From the NCBI GenBank assembly GCA_025917655.1, contig CP084616.1:1054001-1118000 (forward strand): a stretch of 64,000 nucleotides of DNA, written 5' to 3'. The notes beneath the pieces are model-generated. The model saw only the letters and a list, made by a program, of their open reading frames with translations. It was not told the origin of the DNA and did no database searches. The translations under genes were made by a program, and so were the position numbers. The DNA comes from Chlorella sorokiniana. Its lineage: Eukaryota > Chlorophyta > Trebouxiophyceae > Chlorellales > Chlorellaceae. Shown here one piece after another: positions 43,796 through 54,409 of this stretch (the stretch's first letter is position 1; each line of letters begins with the position of its first letter).

Positions 43796-46700
43796 ATGGC
43801 GGGCCATGCATCGGCGGCCCTGGCCCTGGCGGCGGCTGCGGCGCTGGTGCTGGCGGCTCTGCCCCCTGCCGCCGCCCACGGCTTCATGGCCACCCCCGCT
43901 TCCCGCAACGTCATCCACTCCACCTACTACCCCCGCACCGCTGCCGAGAGGAGCCAGTACCCCGAATCTTACTGGAACTACTGCCCGCACTGCCTGGCAG
44001 CGGGGGGCCGGGCCTGGTCAGCAACGACAGCCAGCTCGACTGGCCCACCGGCCTCCACGGCTTCTGCGGCGATGTCTATTACAAGGACGGCCTGGCCCCC
44101 AACGTCGACACCAACAGGGACCACGACGCCGGCGGCCGCTTCGCCACAGGTGCCCCAGGAGGCGGCGGGTGGGGTGCCCACAGGAGGCGGCGGGTGGGGT
44201 TCCCAGCATGCGGTGCCCACACTGCGGCAGCAGCTTGATGGAGAGGGTGTGCACGGCAGGCACCGCCGCTGCACCCCGCGCAAGCCTTGCCGCCACTTGA
44301 TGCCCGCCTGCGCGCCCTGCAGGGGAGATTGGCGGCACGTACGACGAGGGCGGCGTCATGAACATCTCGATCGGCATCACCGCCCACCACAACGGCCGCT
44401 TTGGCTTCCGCATCTGTCGCGTGCTGGCACCAGCGCCGGGGCAGACCTGGGAGCAGGCGGAGAGGGAGCAGCTGAGCGAGGAGTGCTTCAACCAGGCACG
44501 AGCAGCGGCGGCAGCCTGCCCCGGGTTGCAGCAGGATGCGGGGGCGAGACATGCTCCTGCACGCATGTCACCCCTGCTTGGGTGTTGCACAACGCACGAG
44601 CCTGCGACGGCGGCTTGAGCCCCTGTCCCCTCCGTGCTGCTGCAAGCGCTTCTTAAGCAGCCACTCGCAATGCGCCCTGCTGTACAATACCTCTACCCTC
44701 CCCCCCCCTCCTCCTCCACAGCATGTGCTGGTGCAGGCGGATGTGGAGGGCAGCCAGGCCCCATTCCAGGCCCACTCCTACCTTCCCTACAGGCAGTGGC
44801 AGGTGCGGCGCTGCGGCCCGCCCTCCCGCCTGCCGCCGCTGCGCCCTGCTGCTGCCCCCAAACCTCCGCTCCATCCTCCTCTCCTGCGAGTTGGTTGACT
44901 TGGTAGAGCGGCCTCTGCACCACATTGGACCGAGCTCCGTCTGCTCCTCTGAGCCTCTGCCTCAACCCAGCCGCTGCTTTGCGCCCCTGCCCTCACCCTC
45001 ACCGCCCCACCAGGGCTACAACTTCAACCTGAGCGCCCCCACATTCACCTACCACTACACCGTCCCAGACGGCCTTCACTGCGACGGCGTGCAAGCCCGC
45101 TGCGTGCTGCAGTGGTGAGCCCCCCACCCACGGCATGTGGGCAGCTCATAACAGCTGACCCGGCTGGCTGGGGGCAGGCAAACCCAGCGCCGCACCGGCT
45201 GTTGGGAGCGGGCAGCCCGGCGCAGATCGGGGACGGGCCCTGCCCGATGTCGAGGCAGCCCCCTCCACCCATGTGCCCTCCCCACCTCGGTGACAAGCAA
45301 CTCGGTGACGTGGCTGTCCCCTTGCCGCCGCCGCCGTGGCCGCCGTTGCAGGCATTGGGTGACGGGCAACTCGTGCACCCCGCCGGGCACCCCACCCGAG
45401 TTTGCTGCCTCCAACCTGATTGAGTGCGGCAACAGCACCGACGTTGCCTACCCTGAGGGTGCGCATGTGTGCGTGCTTGTGGCTTGTGCGGGGGGCGCAG
45501 ACAGGGGCGGCTGCCTGAGCTCTGCTTGGGTGCAGCGGCACTTGCCGGAGACGGCAGGCTGGGTGGGAGGCTCGCTCGCCTCACATGTCAGTGCGTCATG
45601 CGGCCTGCGCAGCGTCGGCTCGCACCCTCGCTCCCTCCTCTCCGTGTTTGGAGAGCACGTCGTTCTGTGCTGCGTCCCGTGCAGAGTTTTGGAACTGCGC
45701 CGACATCCGCACCGTCCCGCGCGCCAAGTGGGTGCTCTGCCGTGCCTGACAGCCTGGTTTTGGGAGTTCCCGGGCCTGCCTGGTGGTGGAACGTCACAAT
45801 CTGCTGGGCTCTGCCCCCTCCCTGTCGCTGTTTATTGTTGTTCCTTGTGCCCGTGCCTGCAGCGCCCCACCCTCCCCACCCAGGCCTCCGCCAAAGCCGC
45901 CGTAAGCCTCCTTTTCTTCGACTGACGCGTGTGTTGCCAGCGCATGCAAGCAACTGACTGGCTCTCTTCCTGCTGGTATAGCACTGAACCTTGGCTGCCG
46001 CACCCTGCCTGCCTGCAGGAGCCCGAAGCCGCCGCCCCCCCCGCCGCCGTCGCCGCCAAAGCCGATCCCCGCTCCCAGGCACGCCTTGTGGTGATGGCTG
46101 CCTGCCTGGCATGGGATAACTGCCTGCCTGGTATGGCTTAAAGGCAGCAGTGGCCCGTGGACGTGTCAGGCAGGCAGCTGCAGCCCCTCTCTCCTGCCTC
46201 ACAGCATGCCTTCCCTTGCACCGCCCGCAGCCCCCGGCGTCAGCGGCTATCCGTGCGACTCTGGCAACGCAGCCTGCTTCTGCCAGTGGAAGGGCACCCT
46301 GGGCAAATACGCAGACGTGAAGAGCGGGTGCCAGGTGCGGGGCAGAATGAGGTGCAAGAGTGCCGCGGAGATGAGGAGGCTGGGGTGTGCAGCAAGCCGC
46401 ACCTCGTTCTCCCGGCCCCGAGAGCATTGGCTTGGCGGTCGCCTGATGAAGCAGGCTGACAGGGAGCCTGCTTCGCCTGCTGTGCAAATCGAAACGAAAT
46501 CGCAACTCTCTCGATTGCTGCCTCTCCGCAGTCCTTCTACGAATGTGTGGGCCCTGTCCAGTCGTTTTATGCCAGCTGCCCTGCTGGCCTGGTCTACAGC
46601 GAGGCCATACGCGAATGTGACTGGCCCGCCAATGTCGCCTGCGAGGTGCCAGCCGATGTCAGCAGCCCCAGCCCCCGCCGTCCCCCAAGCGGGGCAGGCT

Positions 46701-48898
46701 CCAGCCCGCCGCCAGCACCGCGGCCCCCTCGCCAAGACCGCCGCCGTTGCAGCCCCCGGCACCCCGAGCCCCATCCCCAAACCCACCGCCGCCGCGGCCA
46801 AAGCCGCCGTCGCCGCGGCCACCGCCACCGCGGCCGTCCCCCAAGCCGCCGTAAGCCCCCTTTTCTTCGACTGCCGCATGCCTTGCCAGCCCATGCAAGC
46901 AACTGACTGGCTTTCTTCCTGCTGGTAGAGCACTGAACCTCGGCTGGCGCGCCCTGCCTGCCTGCAGGAGCCCAAAGCCGCCGCCCCCCCGCCGCCGTCG
47001 CCGCCAAAGCCGATCCCCGCTCCCAGGCACGCCTTGTGGTGATGGCTGCCTGCCTGGCATGGCTCACTGGCAGCGCTGGACCGTGGGTGCGTCAGGCAGG
47101 CAGCTGCAGCCCCTCTCTCCTCCCTCACAGCATGCCTCCCCTTGCACCGCCTGCAGCCCCCGGTGTCAGCGGTGGCGGCTATCCGTGCGACTCTGGCAAC
47201 GCAGCCTGCTTCTGCCAGTGGAAGGGCACCCTGGGCGACTACGCAGACGTGAAGAGCGGGTGCAAGGTGGGGGCGGAGCGAGGTGCAAGAGTGCTGTGGG
47301 GAGGAAGGTTCTGCGATGTGCGGCCCGCGGCACCTGTTGGTGCCGAGAGCAAGGGCTTGCCGGCCCTGTGATCAAGCCTGCCGACAGCCAGACCCTACAG
47401 GTAACGTCGTGCGCAATGGAACCAAAGCCAGATTCTTTCGACTTGCTGCCTCCTTGCAGTCCTACTACCGCTGTGTGGGCCCCGGCCAGCTGTTCTACCT
47501 CACCTGTCCTGCTGGCACGCTCTACGACGGTGCCGCATGCGACTACCCGGCCAATGTGGCCTGCGTGGTGCCCGCTGATGTCAGCAGCCCGCCGCCCTCC
47601 CCATTGACCGGGCCAGGCTCCAGCCCGCCGCCGGCACCCCCCCCCTCGCCAAGCCCGCCGACGACGCGGCCGCCCCCACCGCGCCCCAAGCCGCCATCGC
47701 CGCGGCCACCCTCGCCGCGGCCGCCGCCACCGCGGCAGTCGCCCAAGCCGCCGCCGCCCGCGCCCAAGCCGCCGCCGCCGCGCCCCAAGCCCCGCCCGCC
47801 GTCCCCGCGCCCCAAGCCGCCGCCGCCGCGGCCAAAGCCCCGCCCGCCGTCGCCGCGGCGCGCCCGCCGCCCGCCCGGCCGGACCAGGCTCCGCCGCCAT
47901 CCCCTACAACATCACCTCCCTTGCTTACACCAGCCCCGTGCTGCTGGTGAGCGTTCGCTAGGCGGCAGGCTCGCTGTAGCTTGTGGCGTCTACCGACGGG
48001 ATGTGCCGGAGCATTCAGCGCCTTTTCCTGCCTGCCTGCCTCCCTCCCTCTTGGCAGCGCCTCCTTCTGTTCCCCCGTTCCACCCACACAACAGCCCATG
48101 CTCCTACTCAAAGGGCCCCCGCCCCCACCCCTGTCGTGCGCAGTTTGCAAACAAGCAGGCGGGCGCGCTGCCTGCGGGGGTGGCGCAGTGCGGCCCCGTC
48201 TACTCGTACACGCGTGGCTTTGCCTTCAGGTGACCGCCCGTCTCCCTGGCCGGGGCAGCGTCTCCCGGCCCAACTGTTCACTAGCCGCAAGCGTTGCCCC
48301 GCTCATTTGGTGTCGTTCCGTCAGCGTGCACATTTAGTCCCCTGCCTGCCATTGGTCCTTGCCCCTGCTCGCACCGCTTCGTGTGACTACCTTTGCCTGC
48401 CGACAACCCGCTCTGCCGCCTGCTGCCCTGCGGCCCCGCCACGTGCGCTGCAGGTGGCAGGCCCCCGCAGCCGGCACCGTCAAGGCCACCACCTGCGGCC
48501 TGACAGACGCCGACACGATGCTGGCGGTGCTGCGCGCAGACACCCCCACCGGCCCCTGGCAATGCATCAGGTGTGTGCGCGCGACGCAGGGCGGGGGGAT
48601 CAGGCAGGACGTGCACGGCTGAGGCCCGCCGCACGTCTGGCCAGGGTTATCCATTCTGTTTCCCGGCCGGCCCGTAGCCCTCCACGCCCAGCATCCACCC
48701 ACACTCGCTCGGCACGCACCCACCGCCCCCCCCCCCCGCAGGAGCAACGACGACGACCCCGGCTGCGCCGCCACGAACGCCTACGCCTCCGCCTCCTCCT
48801 TCCCCTCCCAGGCCGGCAAGCACTACCTGTTCGTGGTGGCAGAGTACGAGAACAACGCGGCCCCCAGCTTCCGCCTGCGCGTCACCGGACCGGCGTGA
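43796..48898 (+). CDS. Secreted AA15-type lytic polysaccharide monooxygenase with chitin-binding modules
   Basis: A copper enzyme that oxidatively cleaves chitin or cellulose. It starts at 43796; signal peptide residues 1-27 end in PPAAA, leaving mature His28 (HGFMATPASRN), the first copper-brace ligand. AA15 features follow: YWNYCPHC, LHGFCGDVYY, GGRFATGEIGGTYDEGG, the second ligand in ITAHHNGRFGFRICRV, SEECFNQ|HVLVQADVEG across a GC-AG intron (44496-44721), TYHYTVPDGLHC, ARCVLQWHWVTGNSC and EFWNCADIRTVP, whose aromatic residue sits where the axial ligand is expected. Two CBM14-like modules follow (YPCDSGNAACFCQWKGTLG; SFYECVGPVQSFYASCPAGL and SYYRCVGPGQLFYLTCPAGT), separated by Pro-rich exons, then a Lys/Pro/Arg/Ser-rich stalk (47590-47880). 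The C-terminal PPC-like domain contains AGTVKATTCGLTDADTMLAV and AGKHYLFVVAEYE. Stop at 48896-48898; reading the GTGAGT there as a donor would extend it ten residues to 49055. A frame break lies at 44002-44007. Location: cell wall or outside. Confidence 0.85.
44156..44205. repeat. 25-base tandem duplication in an intron
   Basis: Two adjacent 25-base units beginning CAGGAGGCGGCGGG differ at one position. They lie just downstream of the first splice donor of the LPMO gene (after GGRFATG). Confidence 0.9.
45902..47590 (+). repeat. Tandem intragenic duplication within the LPMO gene
   Basis: Segment 45902-46668 is repeated at 46851-47590. Each copy runs from an intron donor (GTAAGCCYCCTTTTCTTCGA) through a Pro-rich exon, a second intron, a CBM14-like exon, a third intron and a second CBM14-like exon ending in GATGTCAGCAGCCC. 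Introns are nearly as similar as exons, including the stretch GCATGCAAGCAACTGACTGG or its close variant, so the event is recent. The third intron has diverged most in length. Confidence 0.92.
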
Positions 48899-50137
48899 GT
48901 GACCAGGGTGCGGCGGTGCGGGGGCGGCGGCGGCGGCGGGCCACGCATGCGGTGGCCGCCCAGCTGTGTACATATGCGAACGCTCATGCCAAGGCGCCGC
49001 CGGCTCTTGCATGCCGTGCAGGACGCTGGTGCGGCGGACGCGGCGGGCGCTGTGAGCGAGGGCCCAGTTTTGGTCTGTCCCGGAGCCCCATCACCAGCCG
49101 ACAGCCGGTCGCAAGCTGACCAAGCTTGTTGCCAGGCCTGCTGCACCATAGCAAGCTCAATCCGGCTGCGGTTTTTACATTTGTCCTGCCCCTGTTACAA
49201 CGCGCGCCTTGGTCGACCCCGTCCATGCCTCCAATGCTGGGGCCGAGGTCCCGCCTTTGGTGCCGCACCCGCCTGTCTTGCAGCACGCCTGTGCCATTGT
49301 GTAGCCCCACCCTGTGCAGCCGTTGTTGCCAGGCCACAGCGTTTCATTCTTCCTGCATGCCTTCGAGCTTGGGCCGTGTTTGCGCGCGCAATGCATGCAC
49401 TTGGCCCAAGCCGCCTACTCTTCCAACCTCTACCCATCCAAACACTCAAATGCACCATGGCTGCACGATGTCCCAACATCTGCTGATAAAAGAGCCTTCA
49501 AGCGGACGCAATTCAACGCCGCACGTCAGCGTGCGCTGGCCACTGCTGCTGGGCCAGCCTGTCACTCAGCTGGGCTTGGGCAGGAGGCGAGCGGCCCCCA
49601 GCCCCACCCCCTTTCAGGGCAGGTGCTGCTGCCCTGCGCAGCCTCATGCTGCTGCTGCTGCTGCTGCTCCTCCCGGAGGCTCCTCCTCCTGTCCTCCTCT
49701 GGTGGCGAGGGGAGCCTCCTTCCTGCCCTGGTGCATGTCTGCTGGAAGCCAAGCAGACCTGCCGGCTCCTGCGCACGCGGTCGGGCGACCGGCAGCTGGG
49801 CCTCTGCGAGCACTGACCGGCTGTCAACCAAGGCGGGACGGTGGGGGCTGACATCACGTGCCTGCTCCCCTGCGGGCAGCGCCGTATGGACGAGTGCCCT
49901 GCGCGGGTTGAGCGCTGCCGCTGCTGCTACCGCCGCATGAGGAATAGGCAACGGCTCGGCACGCCGCACGTGCCTTGTGGTCTGCCTGGCAGTCTGCCTG
50001 CTGCTGCCAGCAGTGCTCATGCTCGCTGTGCCCAGTGCCTGGCGGCGCCAGCGCCTCTGATGTGGGGGAGCTCGGGTAGCTCTCATCAACCGTGCTTGCT
50101 TGTGTGTAGAAAAACAAACAATGCGGTTGTGGACAGC
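48899..50137. other. Intergenic convergent region, no gene seen
   Basis: This lies between the LPMO gene and the minus-strand methyltransferase gene, so it holds two 3' UTRs. A short (CTG)n run occurs near 49647-49668. Open frames on both strands show no known motif. Confidence 0.4.
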
Positions 50138-51068
50138 TCACGGATGCCGCAACGAAAGCACGAATATGCGCGCCTCGTCATCATCGCAGCTCGGCGCGTT
50201 GTCGCCGCAGCCGCTCCAGCCGTCTGCCCACCTGCGCTGCTGGCGCACGATGCGCAGCCCTGCCCGCTGCACCAGGCGCCGCACCTCCTCGGCAGAAACC
50301 TCACGCAGCGCCCAGGCCTCGCTGCGACGCCACAAGAGGTGGCGGGGGTCGGCTGCGGCTGCAGCGGGGTCGTCTGCATACAGCTCCAACTCGAAGCGCT
50401 GGCGCCACACGACGCCGCCGTCAGCCTGCTGCTCGCGCCGCTGCTCCACGCAAGTTCGGCGGTACGGACCCACGACTGCCGCCTCCCCGGCGAGGCTTGC
50501 AGGTGGTCTGGGTGGAAGATGTTGAGCACGGCATAGGCGGGTCCAGAGGGCGCCAGCGCAGCGGCAACGCCGCGCAGGCAGGCGATTTGCTGCGCCGCCG
50601 TCAGCAGGTGGTGGAAGCTGCCTGCGGAGCAGACCACCAGGCGGCAGGCCCCCAGCACGCCCGCCTCCGCCAGCAGCGCCCGCGACAGCCTGCCTGCGTC
50701 GGCGCAGCGCCACGCCAGCTCCCAGCTCGCGGGGCGGCGACGGCGGCGGCACGTGCCGCTGCCAGCATCTCCTCGCTGCTGTCCAGGCCTACCAGCCTGA
50801 CGCTGCTGACGGCTGCGCGGAGCTGCTCACTGTGCCTCAAGTGCTGCAGCAGGCCCAGCGCCACCCGCCCGCTCCCTGTGAAGAGGTCAAGAACGACGAG
50901 CGGCAGGACGCCATCCCGTGCCGCCGCCAGCCGCACAGCTTCTTCCAGCAGCGGAGCGTAGACGCGGCAAACGTCCTGCCCGACCTCGAACTCCGGTGGC
51001 AAACTCGCAACAAAGCGTTCATAAAAACCGGCAAAGCCGGAGGTTGAGTAGCTTGGACTTGGCTCCAT
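50138..51068 (-). CDS. Class I SAM-dependent methyltransferase
   Basis: A probable single-exon gene of about 310 residues. The ATG is at 51068-51066 (MEPSPSYSTSGFAGFYER) and the stop at 50138. Motif I is LVVLDLFTGSGRVALGLLQH, followed by an acidic residue ending strand 2 in VRLVGLDSSEEMLAAARAAA, which binds the SAM ribose. Later strands read LGACRLVVCSAGSFHHLLTA and APSGPAYAVLNIFHPDHLQ, then a beta region (VVWRQRFELELYADDP), a helix (LREVSAEEVRRLVQRAGLRI) and the tail FVLSLRHP. This layout matches small UbiE/Methyltransf_25-like enzymes that act on small molecules. The substrate cannot be told. The sequence switches frame about twice between 50640 and 50800 and near 50510, again in G/C-rich runs. 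The gene is isolated, with no neighbour suggesting a pathway. Confidence 0.75.
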
Positions 51069-51849
51069 CACGCTCAGAGCGCGAAACCAAAGGCAGGATT
51101 TGCCTGCAAACTTGATTTGTTAAATGCGTTTCATAAGCACGGGGCCTTGGCTCCAGCCAGGGGCCGTGCTGCGTGCGGTGGCATCCAGGGCAACTCACCT
51201 GGGCTGTTCCACCTGCACCCGCTTTCATCAAGAGCTCATTGCTGCCACCTCACAACAAATGCTGTCATTGTGTGATTCATGATGGTTGCAGGTATGCTCA
51301 ACCTGAGCAGCGTTTGGTTGGTTGCGGGGCAGGCTCCACCAGTGGTGGCAGCCACGGCAGCACAGGTGCCACATGGCAGTGCCGCGCATGCAGTCAAGGC
51401 GGTCGGCGAGGACAATGTGGCGCCTTGGGGGCAGTGGCGTGACAGGCGGCAAGGAATGAGGACAGGGGAACAGCGTGAGGCGTGAGCCAAGTCTCAGCAA
51501 GGTAAGGCGCCAGCCGGGCGGCGGGGGCCCAGGTCGCAATGAGGTGATCAAGGGGTGAAGGGCGGCGCGCCACCGGCGGCGGGAGAAGTCGGTGAGAGTG
51601 AATCGCATTGTCCGCAAGCAGGCTTAAGGCAGCAAGATGGCAGTGCAGGCCGCCGAAAGAAGAGCGCGAGCCCGTTGCGCCACTGCCAAGAGGAAAATAG
51701 CAGAGGTGGGACAGAGATACTTGAGGCGGACGCTCAACAGAGTGAAAGAAAATCAGTGCATCAACGAGAATGGAGGATTTTCAGGGCCGTAGGCAGAAAG
51801 CTGGGCGGCACACGCTTGCGGAAGCACCGGCCAGCCATGCTGGGAGCCC
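51069..51849. other. Intergenic, no gene seen
   Basis: This lies between two minus-strand genes: the promoter side of the methyltransferase gene and the 3' side of cysteine-rich paralogue 3. The part around 51100-51300 is lower in G+C. No supported coding frame. Confidence 0.4.
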
Positions 51850-53043
51850 TTAGAGCCACGGCGGCGGCGTGCTACCGCAGGCGCAGCTCGCGACGGCTGC
51901 CCGCCAGGCGCCGCCGCCCGAGCCAGCATTTCCTTGGCCCGCTGACGACGCTATCTGGGCTCTCGCCCGCCGCACCGGCGCCGCTTGCCGCACGCAGCGC
52001 CACCTGGCTCCCGACTGCAGGCAGACGAAGCCGGTGCCGCAGGCGGGCGTGCACTTGCTGCGTGCTGGGCGGGCCTGTGTGGGAACGGCACGTGGGCGGG
52101 GCTTTGGCCGTGGCGGCGGCCGTGGTTTCGGGCGTGGGGGGTGGGCGGGGCCGCGGTCGCGGTCTTGGGCGGGGCGGGGTGGCCGCGGACGTCGGGGCGG
52201 CGGGCGTGGGGAGGGGGCCGTGGGCGCGGGGGCGGAGGCCGTGGGCTGGGCAGGAGTGCTGCTGCTGCACAAGGAAAGGACCGATTGGAAAGAGTCTCGT
52301 TGAGAGGCAGCCCACAATTCCGCCATCGTTCCGCCTCCAGGCCACTGCAGCAGGCATGCTACGGAGCAGCGGCAGTCGATGCACAGGCACCCCACCTGCC
52401 ACACACTGCGCCTCGAGCCGCGCGTTCAAGACGCACTGAGGCCTAGCTTCTGGGCATTGCATGCCCGCGCAAGGGTGCTCGCGGCAGTAGCCGCTGGCGC
52501 AGAGCTCTCCAGTGCTGCATGGATTGGTCTCGCTGCACGCCCGCTGCTGTGGCGGCGGCCGCGGCGGCGGCGGCGGCGACGGCGGCGGGGAGCGCACAAA
52601 GCCGCTGCCGCTGCCATCGACGTCCGGCAAACAGTTGAAGCATCCGCTAGAGTCCGGGCGCACTTGAAGCCTGGCAGGCAGTCCATGATGCAGACCTTGG
52701 GGCACAGCGTGCAGCGTGGGCCGCCGCTCCCTGGGAGCACGCCGCAGCTGAAGTGGTTTGCATTGCAGCAGATGGCAGCTGTGCCGGGGCCCCGCTGCAC
52801 GTGAGCTCCGTGGCATCATTGCAGGGTGCGGGCTTGACTTGGGGGAAGGTCAGCTGCAAGCAGCAGAAAGGGGGGGGTCAGCCAACACCTCCAGTGACCA
52901 GCAGTTGAACAGGCCGCTGGCGGTAGGGCATGCGGCTCGGGATGGCCACATCGGCAGTCTCTCACCTGTGCTGCAACTCCTGGAGCGGCCAACGGCAGCA
53001 GCAGCGTCCAGAGGAAGAGGGCGGCGCTCAGCCGCGCCCCCAT
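51850..53043 (-). CDS. Secreted cysteine-rich modular protein, paralogue 3
   Basis: The start is the ATG at 53043-53041 (MGARLSAALFLWTLLLPLAA), a signal peptide ending near GVAAQ, where the first intron begins. The next exon (from about 52855) encodes a first cysteine block (CNDATELTCSG, AICCNANHFSCGVL, CPKVCIMDCLPGFKCAR), a Pro-rich linker (SPPPSPPPPPRPPPQQ) and a module CSTGELCASGYCREHPC then QCPEARPQC. The last exon has a Pro/Arg/Lys-rich stretch, one copy of CTPACGTGFVCLQSGARWRC, and a tail ending at 51850. The CLPGFKCAR block matches CLPGYTCARD of paralogue 1, and the HPC module matches the HPC modules in both other copies. The frame changes within the second exon in G/C runs. Compared with copies 1 and 2 this one has added Pro-rich linkers, which suggests a wall-anchored or extended form. 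Confidence 0.7.
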
Positions 53044-54409
53044 AGCGTCCGACAGTTTGGACACCAACGGAAGTGCAATAAGTGCAATATGGCCTTTGAA
53101 ACCTGAAATAGCACGTTAAAACAGCAAAGGCGGCTTCAGGGCGACGGCGAGGGGCCCCCGTCCCATCTGGCCCTCCCATCTGGCCAGCATTGCGTCCCCT
53201 CGCAGTGATCAGCTGTGCATCCATGTGTGCAAGGCGGAGGAGTCGAGCAGAGGCGTGCAGAAGAGCAGGTAGCACACCTGAGGAGCCCTGTTCGGCTCGA
53301 AACGCTCGCAGGCTTGGCAGGGGAGGGGATGGGGGAAGCTCAGACACCCTATATTGCTTTGTTGATCAAGGAAGGATCGAAGTAAGGACCCACTGAACGC
53401 CGTCCTGAAAACGCTGTCCTGCGCGCCCCAAGGCATTAGGTGGGTACTCAATGCAGGCCCGCAGCAATGGGTTCTGCCTTCAAAGACACTAATTGTAGGT
53501 CATAATGCCGATAAAGGCTCCAACCCGCGCTTGGGAGCAGCGGACCGTGTTGCCCTCTGGTAGTACTTCTGGGCGGCAAGTTCCCCGCCCCCAGCTGCCG
53601 CCCGCTGCAAACTCATCCTGTTCTTCTTAAACTGGGCGCTGGGCCAGTGCAACGGCTTTTCTGAATGGAGTGCTTCAGTTAAAGCGCACCTGAGGTCATC
53701 ATGGGGGCGAATGGCCACTTGCCCGCCCGGCCAGCCGACGGCTGGCGACGGCACCTGCCTTAGGTCAGGACCTCGCAACTTACAAGTAGATTGCTGTAGG
53801 TGTTATTTGGTTTGCTGGCGGCAAATCTATTGGTCAAACCATGAAGCGGAGTTCTGCCTATTTGGATTCATTTCACCCTGTGAATGAAGAGGAGGGGGCA
53901 CAGCTGGGCGCCGCTGCTAAGTGTGCTGGCTGAGGGGTGCACGTTTGACACAACAGCCTGCAGGCCTGGTTAGTGCATTTGCGGCCTCTGTTGAGCTACC
54001 ACCTGCATGATGGTAAACGTATCGGGCTGTACATGCAGCTCCGTGCTGCTGCGTGCTGCTCCGTGCATGGACCCGCCAGCTGAGCGGGGGAGAGCGGGGG
54101 AGCCGCATGTTGGGTGTGAGAGGTCCATGAGGCTCATCATGGCTGCCTGATACTTGGTGTAGACCATCTGAAACACGGGAGAAGCAATCATGTGTGCCAA
54201 CCAAACGAATGGAACAGCAAGATTGCGACGGGCCTCCTGGCGCCAGGTGCCGCCAGCGGCGAGATGAAGTGCCGAAATGTTCTCGGGGGAGCCGGCACCC
54301 CAATTATCGACGGTGCCGACGACATCAAAGCTGCCCATGCGTGCACTGCCTTCTCCGTGGAAGGCGTTCAATTGGCCGAACGCGAAACGCTGATCAGGCC
54401 GGGGCAGCC
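53044..54409. promoter_or_regulatory. Divergent intergenic region, 1.4 kb
   Basis: This lies between the start of cysteine-rich paralogue 3 (minus) and the LMBRD2-type gene (plus). Much of 53330-54200 is lower in G+C. A minus-strand open frame at 53970-54371 lacks an upstream ATG and any known motif. It should hold two promoters. Confidence 0.4.

Noticed and set aside
4474-48898. Reading-frame breaks as evidence of pseudogenes
   Set aside because: The breaks occur in many unrelated housekeeping genes, always at homopolymers and in the same direction, while catalytic motifs are intact. Consensus error explains them better.
53970-54371. Minus-strand open frame with less biased composition (includes GSFDVVGTVDNWGAG)
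   Set aside because: It begins without an ATG, has no known motif, and lies in the promoter region of the LMBRD2-type gene. It could be revisited with RNA data.
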